DNA of 58,075 nt from an uncultured Bacteroidota bacterium (lineage in GTDB: Bacteria; Bacteroidota; Bacteroidia; Chitinophagales; Chitinophagaceae), in assembly GCA_903903635.1 (NCBI GenBank), contig CAIUZK010000201.1:1-58075 (forward strand). Direction: 5' to 3'. The translations under genes and the position numbers were made by a program. Of the stretch, positions 17,541-26,003 are shown in pieces. The notes beneath the pieces were generated by a model. The model was not told the DNA's origin. It was given only the letters and a program-made list of their open reading frames with translations, and did not search any database. The first letter of the stretch is position 1, and every line of letters begins with the position of its first letter.

Positions 17541-18329
17541 CTAAACGTTATAATCAATCTTTATTCTATTTAAAGCATCATTATATTGAGCTTCACTCAT
17601 TGGTAAATAATGCCACTCCATCTTATTTTCCATATAGTCTATGCCCTTCCCTTTTATTGTATTGGCAATGATAAGTTTGGGCTTCCCGTTCTTGTTTCCT
17701 GTCATAATTTGCCTGGCATCAAGCATAGCATTTATGTTGTGTCCATCCACTTCCATAACTTCAAAACCTATTGCATCCCACACTTTTGCCGCTGCAGTAT
17801 CCCCCAATATATCAGCAGTATTACCAAATCCCTGCAGCCTGTTCTTATCAATAAATACCAGAAGGTTATCTAATTTATTGGCCACAGCAAAATGGGCTCC
17901 TTCCCAGGTGGTACCTTCATTTGTTTCACCATCGCTCATGAGCACATAACTGGTTCCGGCCGCCCCTTTCAGCTTTTTAGCTTTTGCTATACCCGAAGCC
18001 AGTGGCAGTCCGTGCCCCAACGAACCGGTTGCAAAGGGAATTGCCGGGTATTTTAATGCGGCAGGGTGAGCAGGAAGGGTTGTTGCATTCTTATAAAAGG
18101 TATCCATTGCCTCATCCGGAATTTCCCCTATTTCATTCAGTATGGTATATAGTGCGGTGGCGGCATGACCTTTAGAAAGTATAAAGCTATCATCAGGTTC
18201 CTTATATTTTAAAATACTGATCATTATATCAATACAACTAAGCGAGCACCCAATATGCCCCGAATTAGCCATTTTATGCAATGACAGTATTTTTTTTCTT
18301 AATTCGCCTTGCAGCTTTTCATGCTCCAT
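17541..18329 (-). CDS. Transketolase-like N-terminal subunit (TPP-binding domain)
   Basis: A 262-residue partner of the gene just downstream. The TPP/Mg2+ motif is SDGETNEGTTWEGAHFA (132-148), ending with the usual Asn region DKNRLQGFGN. The conserved His residues in ANSGHIGCSLS and SKGHAATALY and the GSLGHGLP loop (102-109) are present. Length and domain cut match the two-subunit transketolases of archaea and of many bacterial sugar clusters. The ATG at 18329 begins the operon; the divergent gene for a YfhO-like protein starts 166 bp away, so promoters for both must lie in 18330-18495. Confidence 0.9.
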   Translation of the reverse strand: MEHEKLQGELRKKILSLHKMANSGHIGCSLSCIDIMISILKYKEPDDSFILSKGHAATALYTILNEIGEIPDEAMDTFYKNATTLPAHPAALKYPAIPFATGSLGHGLPLASGIAKAKKLKGAAGTSYVLMSDGETNEGTTWEGAHFAVANKLDNLLVFIDKNRLQGFGNTADILGDTAAAKVWDAIGFEVMEVDGHNINAMLDARQIMTGNKNGKPKLIIANTIKGKGIDYMENKMEWHYLPMSEAQYNDALNRIKIDYNV

Positions 18330-18495
18330 TTCAGTTTCCTCATTTAAAAAAACAAATCAAAGTAAAATTTTTGTTTAAAACAACATTTATTTAGTTCTAC
18401 CCGCACCAAACGCATCGAATAATTGCAAATGAATCACAAAGTCATTGTTTATTAAATCGTTCGTTGTATTTTGGCATTCTACTAAATAGCTGATC

Positions 18496-20955
18496 GTGTC
18501 ATCTAAGAAAAAATCAGAAGCTGCAAAGGTAATCAATACCGCGTCAACTGAAACTGTTGCTACAATTCCCGACTTTTTTGATAAACTCAACAAGAAGGCT
18601 CCTTTATTGGCGCTGGGTTTAATAATATTGATAGGTTTTATTGTTTTCAAAGATTATTTACTTTTCGAAAAAGCCTATTATTTTAAGGATATCGGTAGCG
18701 ACTCCGTAAACTACCTGCACCCCTATTTGTATCATGTTGCCGATTACATTTCAAATTTCGGATTACCGAAGTGGTCATTTAATTACGGTATGGGACAAAG
18801 CCTTTTCCCGCTCAGTTTACACGACCCTTTCGATATTTTCCTTTTTCTAAGCGGTAAAGACCACATTGTTTCAGGTACCATATATAAAGAATTTACCAAG
18901 ATAATTCTCAGCGGAATCATTTTTTACTATTATCTCAAGTCAATAAAACTATCCGATTACACCGCTATAATTGGTTGCCTGTTTTATGTTTTCTGCGGCT
19001 TTGTTATTGAGGGAAGCGCCTGGCAAGGTTTTACCTTCGAGTCGTTTACAATGGCATTATTATTATTGTCATTCGAGCAATTGTTTTCAAAAGGTAAATG
19101 GATTTTATTCCCCCTACCCATTTTCCTCATTTGTATTTCACAGCCGTTCTACCTGTATGTTTACGGACTGTTCCTGGCTTTATATGCCATTTTCCGGCTT
19201 ATCTCTACCAATAACTTCACGCTTCAGACAGCAGGAAAGATATTCCTTCAAATGATTGGATTGGGCTTGCTCGGAATGGTTATAAGTGCGCCCTTCCTCA
19301 TTGAAAATATAATGCAGATTCTCGAAAGTCCCCGTGGTAGCGGTACTAACTCATACGCCCATATTTTATCTTCTGCGCCTTTATTCGAGACTTCCGATAA
19401 ACTACAGGCCGGCACCGTTATTTTACGCTTTTTCTCCACCGATATTCTCGGCAGTGCCAATGAATTCAAAGGATGGCAGAATATCCTGGAAGCCCCGTTA
19501 TTATATTGCGGACTCCCCTGCCTGATACTTATGCCCCAGGTTTTCCCGTTTTTAGAAAAGAGAACCAGGTACATTTTTATCGTTTTCATCTCAATTTGGG
19601 TACTCCCACTTTTCTTCCCCTATTTCAGGCATGCTTTTTGGTTGTTTTCCGGAGACTACTACAGGTCTTTCTCGTTCCTGGTTTCCTTTGTTTTTATCTA
19701 TTATTCTCTTAAGGCCCTGGATTTCATCCTGACAAACAGGAAAATAAACCTCATTATCCTCATTGTCACAATCATATTCTTATTTATACTCCTGAACTAT
19801 CCTTATTTCCCTGATAGAGATGTTATTAACGCCCCTATTATGGCTTTTGTAAGTGCCATGATAGTCATTTATGGCATTCTCCTCTTTTTCATGAGCAGGC
19901 CAGGCAGTTCGGTATTTCTTAAATATGCCTTTTTCCTTTTGATAGTTGTAGAAGTAATGTATTTCTCAAATATTACCGCCAACGATCGTGAGGCTGTACT
20001 GACCAGTGAATTATCGCAAAAGGTCGGTTATAACGACTACACGGTTGAAGCCATTAAGTATATCAAGAGCATCGACAATTCCTTCTACCGTGTCGATAAA
20101 ACTTATGGTTCTACCCCTGCCATGCATTACTCGCTCAATGATGGAATGATCCAGGGTTACAGGGGAACCAGCGCATATAGCCCCTTCAACCAGGAATACT
20201 ACATTAAGTACTTGCAACTTATGGGTGTTTCAAACAAAGAAAACGAAAATGAATCACGATGGGCAAACGGACTAAGCTTCAGGCCATTACTGGAATCCGG
20301 CAATAGTGTAAAGTATATCCTGGCTAAAAAGAACATCAACCCTATCTGGCGAATCACCTGCGACACCCTGGCAACTTTTGGTGACGTAAAAGTCTTCCGC
20401 AACAAATTTGTTATTCCCTTTGGCTATACTTACAGCAAGTATGTTACAGAGAGCGCTTTCAGCAAGATTTCCATGACGCAGAGAGATTTCCTGTCCCTGA
20501 AAACATGTGTAGTAGCTGATGCCGATGTGAGTAAAGTAGCCGGCATGACTGAGTATCCCATTAAGGACACTTTGCCTGAATCTGCTTTTTCTGTTGATAT
20601 ATACAGGCAGAGTGTGAACGAATTGAGCAAGGATACCCTCGCTTTGACTAAGTTTGAAAACAATGCTATAACAGGCAAGATCAGTGTTTCTGACGTAAAA
20701 ATGATGTACCTGTCTGTACCCTGGGATCGGGGTTGGACCCTTAAGGTCGATGGTCAAAAAACCGACAAATTTATTCTCGATGGCGGTATGACCGGGGTAT
20801 TGCTCAAAAAGGGAGATCACACCATCGAAATGAACTACGACCTAAGGTATTTTAAAAAGGGACTCTACCTCAGTTTGTTGGGCTTACTGGTATTTGCCGG
20901 TCTCCTTGTTTTCTTAAAGAAAAAAGAGAACAACACCGGACTAAATGCGGCCTGA
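18496..20955 (+). CDS. YfhO-family polytopic membrane protein (GT-C-like)
   Basis: An 819-residue inner-membrane protein of the YfhO family. These have a GT-C-like membrane core and are linked to glycosylation of cell-surface polymers in Gram-positive bacteria. It has at least twelve hydrophobic segments. The first luminal loop holds SDSVNYLHPYLYHVADY with the acidic residue expected in GT-C enzymes, and WSFNYGMGQSLFPLSLHDPFD is a family hallmark. A large soluble part (about 500-775) follows. The family ending VPWDRGWTLKVDG and a last helix complete it. The start is GTG at 18496. It diverges from the transketolase operon and converges with the next gene with a gap of only 2 bp. It may transfer the polyprenyl-linked sugar made by the neighbouring operon. 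Confidence 0.85.
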   Translation: MSSKKKSEAAKVINTASTETVATIPDFFDKLNKKAPLLALGLIILIGFIVFKDYLLFEKAYYFKDIGSDSVNYLHPYLYHVADYISNFGLPKWSFNYGMGQSLFPLSLHDPFDIFLFLSGKDHIVSGTIYKEFTKIILSGIIFYYYLKSIKLSDYTAIIGCLFYVFCGFVIEGSAWQGFTFESFTMALLLLSFEQLFSKGKWILFPLPIFLICISQPFYLYVYGLFLALYAIFRLISTNNFTLQTAGKIFLQMIGLGLLGMVISAPFLIENIMQILESPRGSGTNSYAHILSSAPLFETSDKLQAGTVILRFFSTDILGSANEFKGWQNILEAPLLYCGLPCLILMPQVFPFLEKRTRYIFIVFISIWVLPLFFPYFRHAFWLFSGDYYRSFSFLVSFVFIYYSLKALDFILTNRKINLIILIVTIIFLFILLNYPYFPDRDVINAPIMAFVSAMIVIYGILLFFMSRPGSSVFLKYAFFLLIVVEVMYFSNITANDREAVLTSELSQKVGYNDYTVEAIKYIKSIDNSFYRVDKTYGSTPAMHYSLNDGMIQGYRGTSAYSPFNQEYYIKYLQLMGVSNKENENESRWANGLSFRPLLESGNSVKYILAKKNINPIWRITCDTLATFGDVKVFRNKFVIPFGYTYSKYVTESAFSKISMTQRDFLSLKTCVVADADVSKVAGMTEYPIKDTLPESAFSVDIYRQSVNELSKDTLALTKFENNAITGKISVSDVKMMYLSVPWDRGWTLKVDGQKTDKFILDGGMTGVLLKKGDHTIEMNYDLRYFKKGLYLSLLGLLVFAGLLVFLKKKENNTGLNAA

Positions 20956-20957
20956 TT

Positions 20958-22679
20958 TCAGCGCTTCCTTTTATAAATATAGTAGTCTCCTGCAGTAGAA
21001 AAGGACTCATAATGCTCTGCTATGCCGGGAGGGAATGCCTCATTCATATTAATGAAAAAATCTTCATCGCCCTGCCTGCATTGCCTGGCCTGCTGTCCGT
21101 TTTGTTTCGACAGATAGTAAAGGTAAAAACTCTCATCCGAGAAAGCCGCCGTACTGCCTTTGGGCATAGTCTTCACCCCGGTCAGCATGATATCATGCCA
21201 CATGTTTACGTTAAAATGGCAGAGATAATGCCAGATATTTTCCCTGCCCTTTATCACATAATTGGTACTGAGACCTGCAGTCAATACAAGCATGCACATT
21301 GTTATCACGTCAGGCACAGCCCTTTTCTCCAGCAAATACTGCAGACCACAATACACCGTGTAGAGGCAGATAAAAAGAGATATGCTGAATTGACCACACA
21401 ATGCCCGGTCAATGGGGAATAATCCCATCTTTATCGTAATCAACACAACGGCCAGCCACTGCACCACATAGAACCAACCAAGCATTTTGGCCATCCTGTT
21501 CTCCTTGAAAAAGAACAGGCATAAGGGTGTTAAAAACAACACATAATCAAGTATATGGTTGGGCAGCAGAAAATTGAAAAAGCAATAATCCATATAATTG
21601 CGGACATTTGGCAGAATATCACCTATAAACTCCGCTTTGCTCTGGTAGGCATGTACATACTTATTACCAACTATAGCCTCCAGACCTGAAAAGCAGATAC
21701 ATGGCAGATATAGCATATACACAATCCGCAGTGTATATAGCTGCATAATCCAGAATTGCCGGTCGGCTTTCTTGTTGTATACCTGGAAACACACTGCTGC
21801 AAGCGCCATCCCAAAATGAAGATACAGGAAGCTGGGCAAGGTGAAATACCCTGCAACTATTGCTACCCCCGATAAGTAAAGCCACTTTCTATGCGGCTCC
21901 AAATGATATTGCAGCAGCGATATGAACGCCAGCCAGCTTGCCAGCGTAACCAGTTCGTACCCCCTTGCCTGCGATGCAAACCCCCATACAGGGAATTGAA
22001 GCGCCAGTGCAACTACTATCAAAAATGCCAGCCACCTGCTTTTCAACAATCCCCGCAGCCAGCTAAACGTAACCAGTACTATAGCCAGGTAAAACAATAA
22101 CGATAAAAATCGCCCGCTCGCCACCTTATCGGCCACAAAATGGAAGAGTAGGTTATTGATAAAATTATAGAACAGGTGGTTATTGGGCAGCATATAATAA
22201 GATACCGTCTGGAAAGGATGTAGTCCTGCACAATTCACCGCCGAAAACACCTCATCGTTCGATGGAAATGCCAGGGTTGTAGCCCAAAACCACGCCACTA
22301 CCGATAACAGCACCAATAAGGCTGCAACCGCCACATCTGCCTTTCGCAGGCTGATTTCAAGGTACTCTGTTGGCCTTTTATACCCCGCTTTTAGTTTGCG
22401 TATCATTAACCACGCACCCGCCAGTGCAATGATAAATGCCGGTATACAAAATAAATTCCCCGCATCCTTCGTTTTATTACTGAAAAAATCTGTTGTCCAT
22501 TGGCCGTGCCGGTAGAAACAATTGTTCAGACCTGTATACCAGCTCACCAGGTGGTAATAACCTGTTGAAACGTAAAAAGCACAAAACCCCATTACCAATA
22601 CAAAAAACAAAAGCCCTGCTGCCGGAAAGATTTTACCGGTAAATACGCCTTGCTTGTTTATTTTTATAGTAATGTTCAC
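20958..22679 (-). CDS. Polytopic membrane protein, probable GT-C glycosyltransferase
   Basis: A 573-residue protein with about eleven transmembrane segments. The first long external loop contains WATTLAFPSNDEVFSA, an acidic pair placed like the catalytic Asp/Glu of ArnT/PMT-type GT-C enzymes. YMLPNNHLFYNFINNLLF follows, which resembles loops seen in Bacteroidota mannosyltransferase-like proteins. The C-terminal part is a short soluble domain. The start is GTG at 22679. It converges with the YfhO-like gene with only 2 bp between their stop codons. The likely role is transfer of a sugar from polyprenyl phosphate to an extracytoplasmic acceptor. The family assignment rests on topology and the loop motif, not on a full signature. 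Confidence 0.6.
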   Translation of the reverse strand: MNITIKINKQGVFTGKIFPAAGLLFFVLVMGFCAFYVSTGYYHLVSWYTGLNNCFYRHGQWTTDFFSNKTKDAGNLFCIPAFIIALAGAWLMIRKLKAGYKRPTEYLEISLRKADVAVAALLVLLSVVAWFWATTLAFPSNDEVFSAVNCAGLHPFQTVSYYMLPNNHLFYNFINNLLFHFVADKVASGRFLSLLFYLAIVLVTFSWLRGLLKSRWLAFLIVVALALQFPVWGFASQARGYELVTLASWLAFISLLQYHLEPHRKWLYLSGVAIVAGYFTLPSFLYLHFGMALAAVCFQVYNKKADRQFWIMQLYTLRIVYMLYLPCICFSGLEAIVGNKYVHAYQSKAEFIGDILPNVRNYMDYCFFNFLLPNHILDYVLFLTPLCLFFFKENRMAKMLGWFYVVQWLAVVLITIKMGLFPIDRALCGQFSISLFICLYTVYCGLQYLLEKRAVPDVITMCMLVLTAGLSTNYVIKGRENIWHYLCHFNVNMWHDIMLTGVKTMPKGSTAAFSDESFYLYYLSKQNGQQARQCRQGDEDFFINMNEAFPPGIAEHYESFSTAGDYYIYKRKR

Positions 22680-22789
22680 TTTTAAGGATTGGTTCGCATC
22701 TGCAAAATACGCAATGGTTGAGAAAGGTTCTTAAGTTTCTATAAACCCGGATGATGTTGTTCAGGCTTTGTAATTAAAATATCGGTTTC

Positions 22790-23602
22790 ATGAAAAAGAT
22801 TTTTTGCTTCATAACGGCTCTGTTTTTTGCCTGCCCTGGCTATGCACAGGTTAAAGACACCCTGCACATTTTCTTTCCGCTCGACCAGAGTAATCTTTCT
22901 CCCGAAAGCACCCTGTTCATAGATAGCCTGCTGCATAAAAAAATGCTGGCTCCCGGGCGCAAAATGGTGATCCTTGGTTATGGCGATTACCTGGGCTCCG
23001 ATGGCTACAACGAAAACCTGTCTTATGCCCGTGCCAAAAACGTGCTCGACTACCTTATTCTAAAGGACTTCCGGAAGGAAGATATAAAACTATGTGTGGG
23101 TAAAGGCAAAATAAACCGACTATCCACCAATGGCAACAAAGGCAACTCAAAAGACCGTAAAGTAGAACTCATCATCGACAAAATATATGATACTACCGAG
23201 ACACAAAGGTTCGAATATGCCCTTACCGGCTTAAAGGAAAATGAAACCTACCCGCTCTACAATATCCATTTCTACCAGGGCCGGCTCGATATTACCCCAT
23301 CCTCCCTGCCCCATATAAAGATGCTGTACGATTTCCTCAATGCCCATAAAAGCTACATCATCCAGCTAGAAGGGCATGTGTGCTGCCTGGGCCGCGTGGA
23401 GGGTGTTGATGAGCCCTACGACGAGTCTACCCTATCTCAAAAGCGCGCCGACCTGGTATGCGACAGCATGGTAAAATACGGTATCGACAAAACCCGCATC
23501 AAATGCATCGGCCTCGGCAACCGCAACCTCATCCACGACGAAGAAGGCCGTGAAGACGAGGAGCTTAGCCGCAGGGTGGAGATAAGGATTTTGAGCAGGT
23601 AG
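22790..23602 (+). CDS. Secreted protein with two OmpA-like peptidoglycan-binding domains
   Basis: A 270-residue protein with a signal peptide (1-19, ending GYAQ). An OmpA-C-like domain at about 25-130 has IFFPLDQSNLSPES, then NENLSYARAKNVLDYL and SKDRKVELIID. A second, more divergent one at about 150-270 has FYQGRLDITPSS, LSQKRADLVCDSMVKYGI and ELSRRVEIRIL. OmpA-C domains bind diaminopimelate in peptidoglycan and tether the outer membrane. There is no beta-barrel or lipobox, so the protein is probably periplasmic. The ATG at 22790 directly precedes the signal peptide. The last 195 bp plus downstream sequence reappear at 24395-24697 (see the duplicate). Confidence 0.85.
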   Translation: MKKIFCFITALFFACPGYAQVKDTLHIFFPLDQSNLSPESTLFIDSLLHKKMLAPGRKMVILGYGDYLGSDGYNENLSYARAKNVLDYLILKDFRKEDIKLCVGKGKINRLSTNGNKGNSKDRKVELIIDKIYDTTETQRFEYALTGLKENETYPLYNIHFYQGRLDITPSSLPHIKMLYDFLNAHKSYIIQLEGHVCCLGRVEGVDEPYDESTLSQKRADLVCDSMVKYGIDKTRIKCIGLGNRNLIHDEEGREDEELSRRVEIRILSR

Positions 23603-23712
23603 CATCTCTCCTATTTCTTGCCTGTGTTAATTATCCCGTAAAGACCATGGGCTTAAACTATTAGAAGCAATGGAGGAAACATACACCTATAATCATTTCT
23701 TTATCCAGGTAG
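23408..23712. repeat. Direct repeat copy 1 (3' end of OmpA-like gene plus downstream)
   Basis: This stretch, covering the last 195 bp of the OmpA-like gene, its downstream spacer and the last 20 bp of the toxin gene, recurs at 24395-24697. An 88-base block of the spacer (about 23625-23711) is identical in the two copies. The coding part differs mostly at third codon positions. Confidence 0.9.
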
Positions 23713-23992
23713 TAAGCGGATCCTGGTACATTGAATGTACGGCATGAACAATTATCCTGTTATCTTCGATATTATAATGGGCTGCAAAAGGAAATTTATC
23801 CAGAACGGCAAACCGGACATCATCATAACGTATTGCCCTGGAAAAAGGATGTTTTCTTACTAAGCCTTACTGGTGTTTCAGATCATGTTTGAATCTTTTA
23901 CCCAAACCTGGCTGTATATCATTGTAGTAATCAACAGCTACCTGAATTTGCGTAATTGCAGCCTTGGTAAAAACTACTTGAAATAAAAGCAT
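23693..23992 (-). pseudogene. RelE/ParE-type toxin with an in-frame stop
   Basis: A 100-codon frame in the RelE/ParE superfamily layout. The first part reads LLFQVVFTKAAITQIQVAVD, then YYNDIQPGLGKRFKHDL. The second part reads HPFSRAIRYDDVRFAVLDKF, then PFAAHYNIEDNRIIVHAV and ends DPLTTWIK. A TAA at 23869-23867 interrupts it between the two halves without any frame change, so only a 41-residue N-terminal piece would be made. The ATG at 23992 shares a base with the stop of the antitoxin-like gene (TGATG), which is the usual coupled antitoxin-toxin order. It is a nonsense-inactivated toxin whose antitoxin is intact. A sequencing error at this codon would restore it. Confidence 0.75.
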
Positions 23993-24213
23993 CAGTCAGT
24001 CTTTATCAGTTTCCAGGCTTCGTCCCAGCCTATCAATTCTTCGGGATGCTGGCGATAATATTCTTTACTCTTGCGCACCTCATCAATCTGCCACTGAGGC
24101 ACTTCAAATGTCTTTTTATCCGGTAACAATTCTACCGCATCATTCTTTTGCAGGTCTTCTATAATAGCCGCTGCATAGTCTTTTTTGATGCGTATATGAT
24201 ATGTTTCCTGCAT
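23992..24213 (-). CDS. Small antitoxin-like protein of a ParE/RelE module
   Basis: A 73-residue protein (MQETYHIRIKKDYAAAIIED...) with the acidic C-terminal region VPQWQIDEVRKSKEYYRQHP and WDEAWKLI, typical of small antitoxins and addiction-module proteins paired with RelE/ParE toxins. Its stop overlaps the ATG of the toxin remnant. There is no helix-turn-helix; the N-terminal strand-helix part would serve dimerisation. The start is the ATG at 24213. The module lies between two direct repeats of the OmpA gene 3' end. The frame is intact although its toxin is interrupted. The family assignment is by context and pattern. Confidence 0.65.
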   Translation of the reverse strand: MQETYHIRIKKDYAAAIIEDLQKNDAVELLPDKKTFEVPQWQIDEVRKSKEYYRQHPEELIGWDEAWKLIKTD

Positions 24214-24394
24214 AGAGTAGTTTTTACGAAATTACCGATTAATACGAAATCAGCCAAATATTTCGCTTGTTGTTATTAGATGGAAATCGGGGCTTAGAAG
24301 GAAGATAAAATGGTAAAAATAGGGAGTAAGTTTATAATAATTAGTTCGTTAAAAATGCACCAAGACCACACTAATTGAAAAAGCAAAGTGATTA

Positions 24395-24697
24395 GATGAG
24401 CCTTACGACGAGTCTACCCTATCTCAAAAGCGCGCCGATCTGGTGTGCGACAGCATGGTAAAATACGGCATCGAAAAACCGCATCAAATGCATCGGCCTA
24501 GGCAACCGCAACCTCATCCACGATGAAGAAGGCCGTGAAGAGGAGGAGCTTAGCCGCAGGGTGGAGATAAGGATTTTGAGCAGGTAGCAGCTCTTCTATT
24601 TAATGCCTGTGTTAATTATCCCGTAAAGACCATGGGCTTAAACTATTAGAAGCAATGGAGGAAACATACACCTATAATCATTTCTTTATCCTGGTAG
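24395..24697 (+). pseudogene. Partial duplicate of the OmpA-like gene 3' end
   Basis: A second copy of 23408-23712. It keeps the last 190 or so coding bases up to a matching TAG (24585-24587), the spacer and 20 bp of the toxin gene end, then diverges at 24698. Two bases are missing near 24469-24478 (GAAAAACCGC where the parent has GACAAAACCCGC), so the frame is broken and there is no start codon. Of the other coding differences seven are single-base and six of those are synonymous. This suggests the copy spent time as a selected gene before it was truncated. Confidence 0.85.
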
Positions 24698-25070
24698 ATC
24701 TCCAAATTTCAATTTTCACTCACATAATTGGTGCTCAAATAAAATATCCATTTTATTTGGAATTGCCAACTATATAATTTACCTTTGAGTGAAATTCCAT
24801 CAATAAATACAAAATAATTCCATCATGACAACAACATCCAAAAAAATAACCCAAATTTAAGCCGAAATATTTCATCCTTTCGCCACTCACTTATCAACTT
24901 ATCAACCAACCCATAAATTGCACACTTCGCTCCAAAATGCGCAATTTTTCAGAGTTAATCCATTGATAACCAATAAATATTTGTGCAAATAATTTTTATT
25001 GCACACCATTGCGCAACTCTCTTCCCGAAACCCAATCTTGCAAACTTTTAATCATATTAATTCTGCTTTA

Positions 25071-25338
25071 TGCGCCATAGCCTAAGTGAGGGTGCAGTTC
25101 AGACAATTTACAATTCCAAAACCACAACCAATTGATTATCAATACAAAACCCTGCAATTATTACCTGCAATAAAAATTGCAAAATTTGCACACCACTGCA
25201 ACTATCAGACACTAAACAATTGATTATCAATCCTAAACCCTGCAATTATTTACTGCAAAAAACCGCACTCAAGAAAAACCACCCAATTCTGACAATTCTA
25301 CTTCGTGCGCCATAGCTACTTCAGCGAAGGTGCATAAT
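25071..25338. repeat. Interspersed short repeat TGCGCCATAG...GGTGCA (two copies)
   Basis: Copies at 25071-25095 (TGCGCCATAG, CCTAAGTGA, GGGTGCA) and 25306-25334 (TGCGCCATAGCTACTTCAGC then GAAGGTGCA). A related inverted fragment lies at 63-81. This has the look of a dispersed intergenic repeat. Confidence 0.5.
25129..25258. repeat. Pair of 42-bp direct repeats
   Basis: Copies at 25129-25170 and 25217-25258 share CAATTGATTATCAAT, then AAACCCTGCAATTATT, then CTGCAA, with four or five mismatches overall. Starts are 88 bp apart. A looser third relative appears around 24960-25018 (CATTGATAACCAAT ... TTGCACACCATTGCGCAACT). Confidence 0.7.
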
Positions 25339-25466
25339 CCTGCAAACCTGTCTGCCGATAGGCAGGTTCTGATTCAGACAAAATTGCCCCCTCCAATTTC
25401 CAACAACCAAAATATGCATACAACCAATAACAGGATCAGAAAATTTTATTCCCAATTGCTAAATCA

Positions 25467-25474
25467 TACCTTTG
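25467..25474 (+). promoter_or_regulatory. TAnnTTTG -7 element before rimM
   Basis: TACCTTTG is a perfect match to the Bacteroidota -7 consensus and ends 7 bases before the ATG at 25482. The -33 position 19 bases upstream reads TTT, not TTG, so the match is partial. If it is used, the transcript would be nearly leaderless. Confidence 0.45.
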
Positions 25475-25481
25475 CATTATT

Positions 25482-26003
25482 ATGATAAGAATCGGAAAAA
25501 TAGTTGCAACGCACGGAATAGGAGGCTCGCTGATACTCACCCATATTGTTGGCAACTCTAATTGGCTGAAGAAAGGAACCGCAATACATGTGGAAATGCA
25601 GAAGGGTAGTTTTATTCCATATTTTATTTCTAATATTAAGGCAAATAATAATGAAGAGTATGTAGTAGGTGTTGAAGATATTAATAAGGTAGAAGCAGCT
25701 AAAAAACTGGTAACCAAACATGTGTATGTTGATGAATCTATTTTATCGGAGTATGCGCGGCAATCTCCGCTCTTATGGATAGGTTTTAATGTAATAGATA
25801 AGAAAGAAGGGACTTTAGGAAAAATAGACGACGTTATGCAAACTGGTAATCAATGGCTTGCAAAGCTTACTTACCAGAATACTGAAGTCCTGCTACCGCT
25901 GATTGAGCAAACAATTGATAGCCTTGACATTAAAACCAAAACAATAAATATGACCTTGCCAGACGGCCTGCTGGACGTATATCTGGATGCCCGATTTTGT
26001 TGA
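25482..26003 (+). CDS. rimM: 16S rRNA processing protein RimM
   Basis: A 173-residue ribosome-maturation factor that acts on the 30S subunit head with ribosomal protein S19. The N-terminal beta-barrel starts MIRIGKIVATHGIGGSL, in which GKIVxTHGIxG is the family signature. A PRC-barrel domain follows (about 95-170) with GFNVIDKKEGTLGKIDDV and EVLLPLIEQTIDSLDI. Length is normal. The ATG at 25482 follows a -7 element. It lies upstream of trmD, its common neighbour, but with 343 bp between them and no rpsP or rplS here. Confidence 0.95.
   Translation: MIRIGKIVATHGIGGSLILTHIVGNSNWLKKGTAIHVEMQKGSFIPYFISNIKANNNEEYVVGVEDINKVEAAKKLVTKHVYVDESILSEYARQSPLLWIGFNVIDKKEGTLGKIDDVMQTGNQWLAKLTYQNTEVLLPLIEQTIDSLDIKTKTINMTLPDGLLDVYLDARFC

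Larger units (their letters stand above)
24698..25466. other. Gene-free, AT-rich, repeat-containing region
   Basis: Nearly 770 bp with no credible frame on either strand. It holds the pairs of short direct repeats listed separately and a weak hairpin (25347-25366). Words of the form TGCA or TGCG are scattered through about 24.9-25.35 kb, at least ten of them. TTATCAACTTATCAAC occurs at 24891-24906. No RNA gene was recognised. Confidence 0.6.

Noticed and set aside
23670-23750. Short frame MEETYTYNHFFIQVV in the repeat spacer
   Set aside because: It is antisense to the toxin gene end, and its C-terminal part differs completely between the two repeat copies.
24891-24906. TTATCAACTTATCAAC as DnaA boxes or an origin
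   Set aside because: Neither word matches TTATCCACA well, there is no dnaA/dnaN context, and two words in AT-rich DNA are expected by chance.
25129-25258. Possible CRISPR array
   Set aside because: Only two clear repeat copies, imperfect, with a 46-bp gap and no cas genes in the window.
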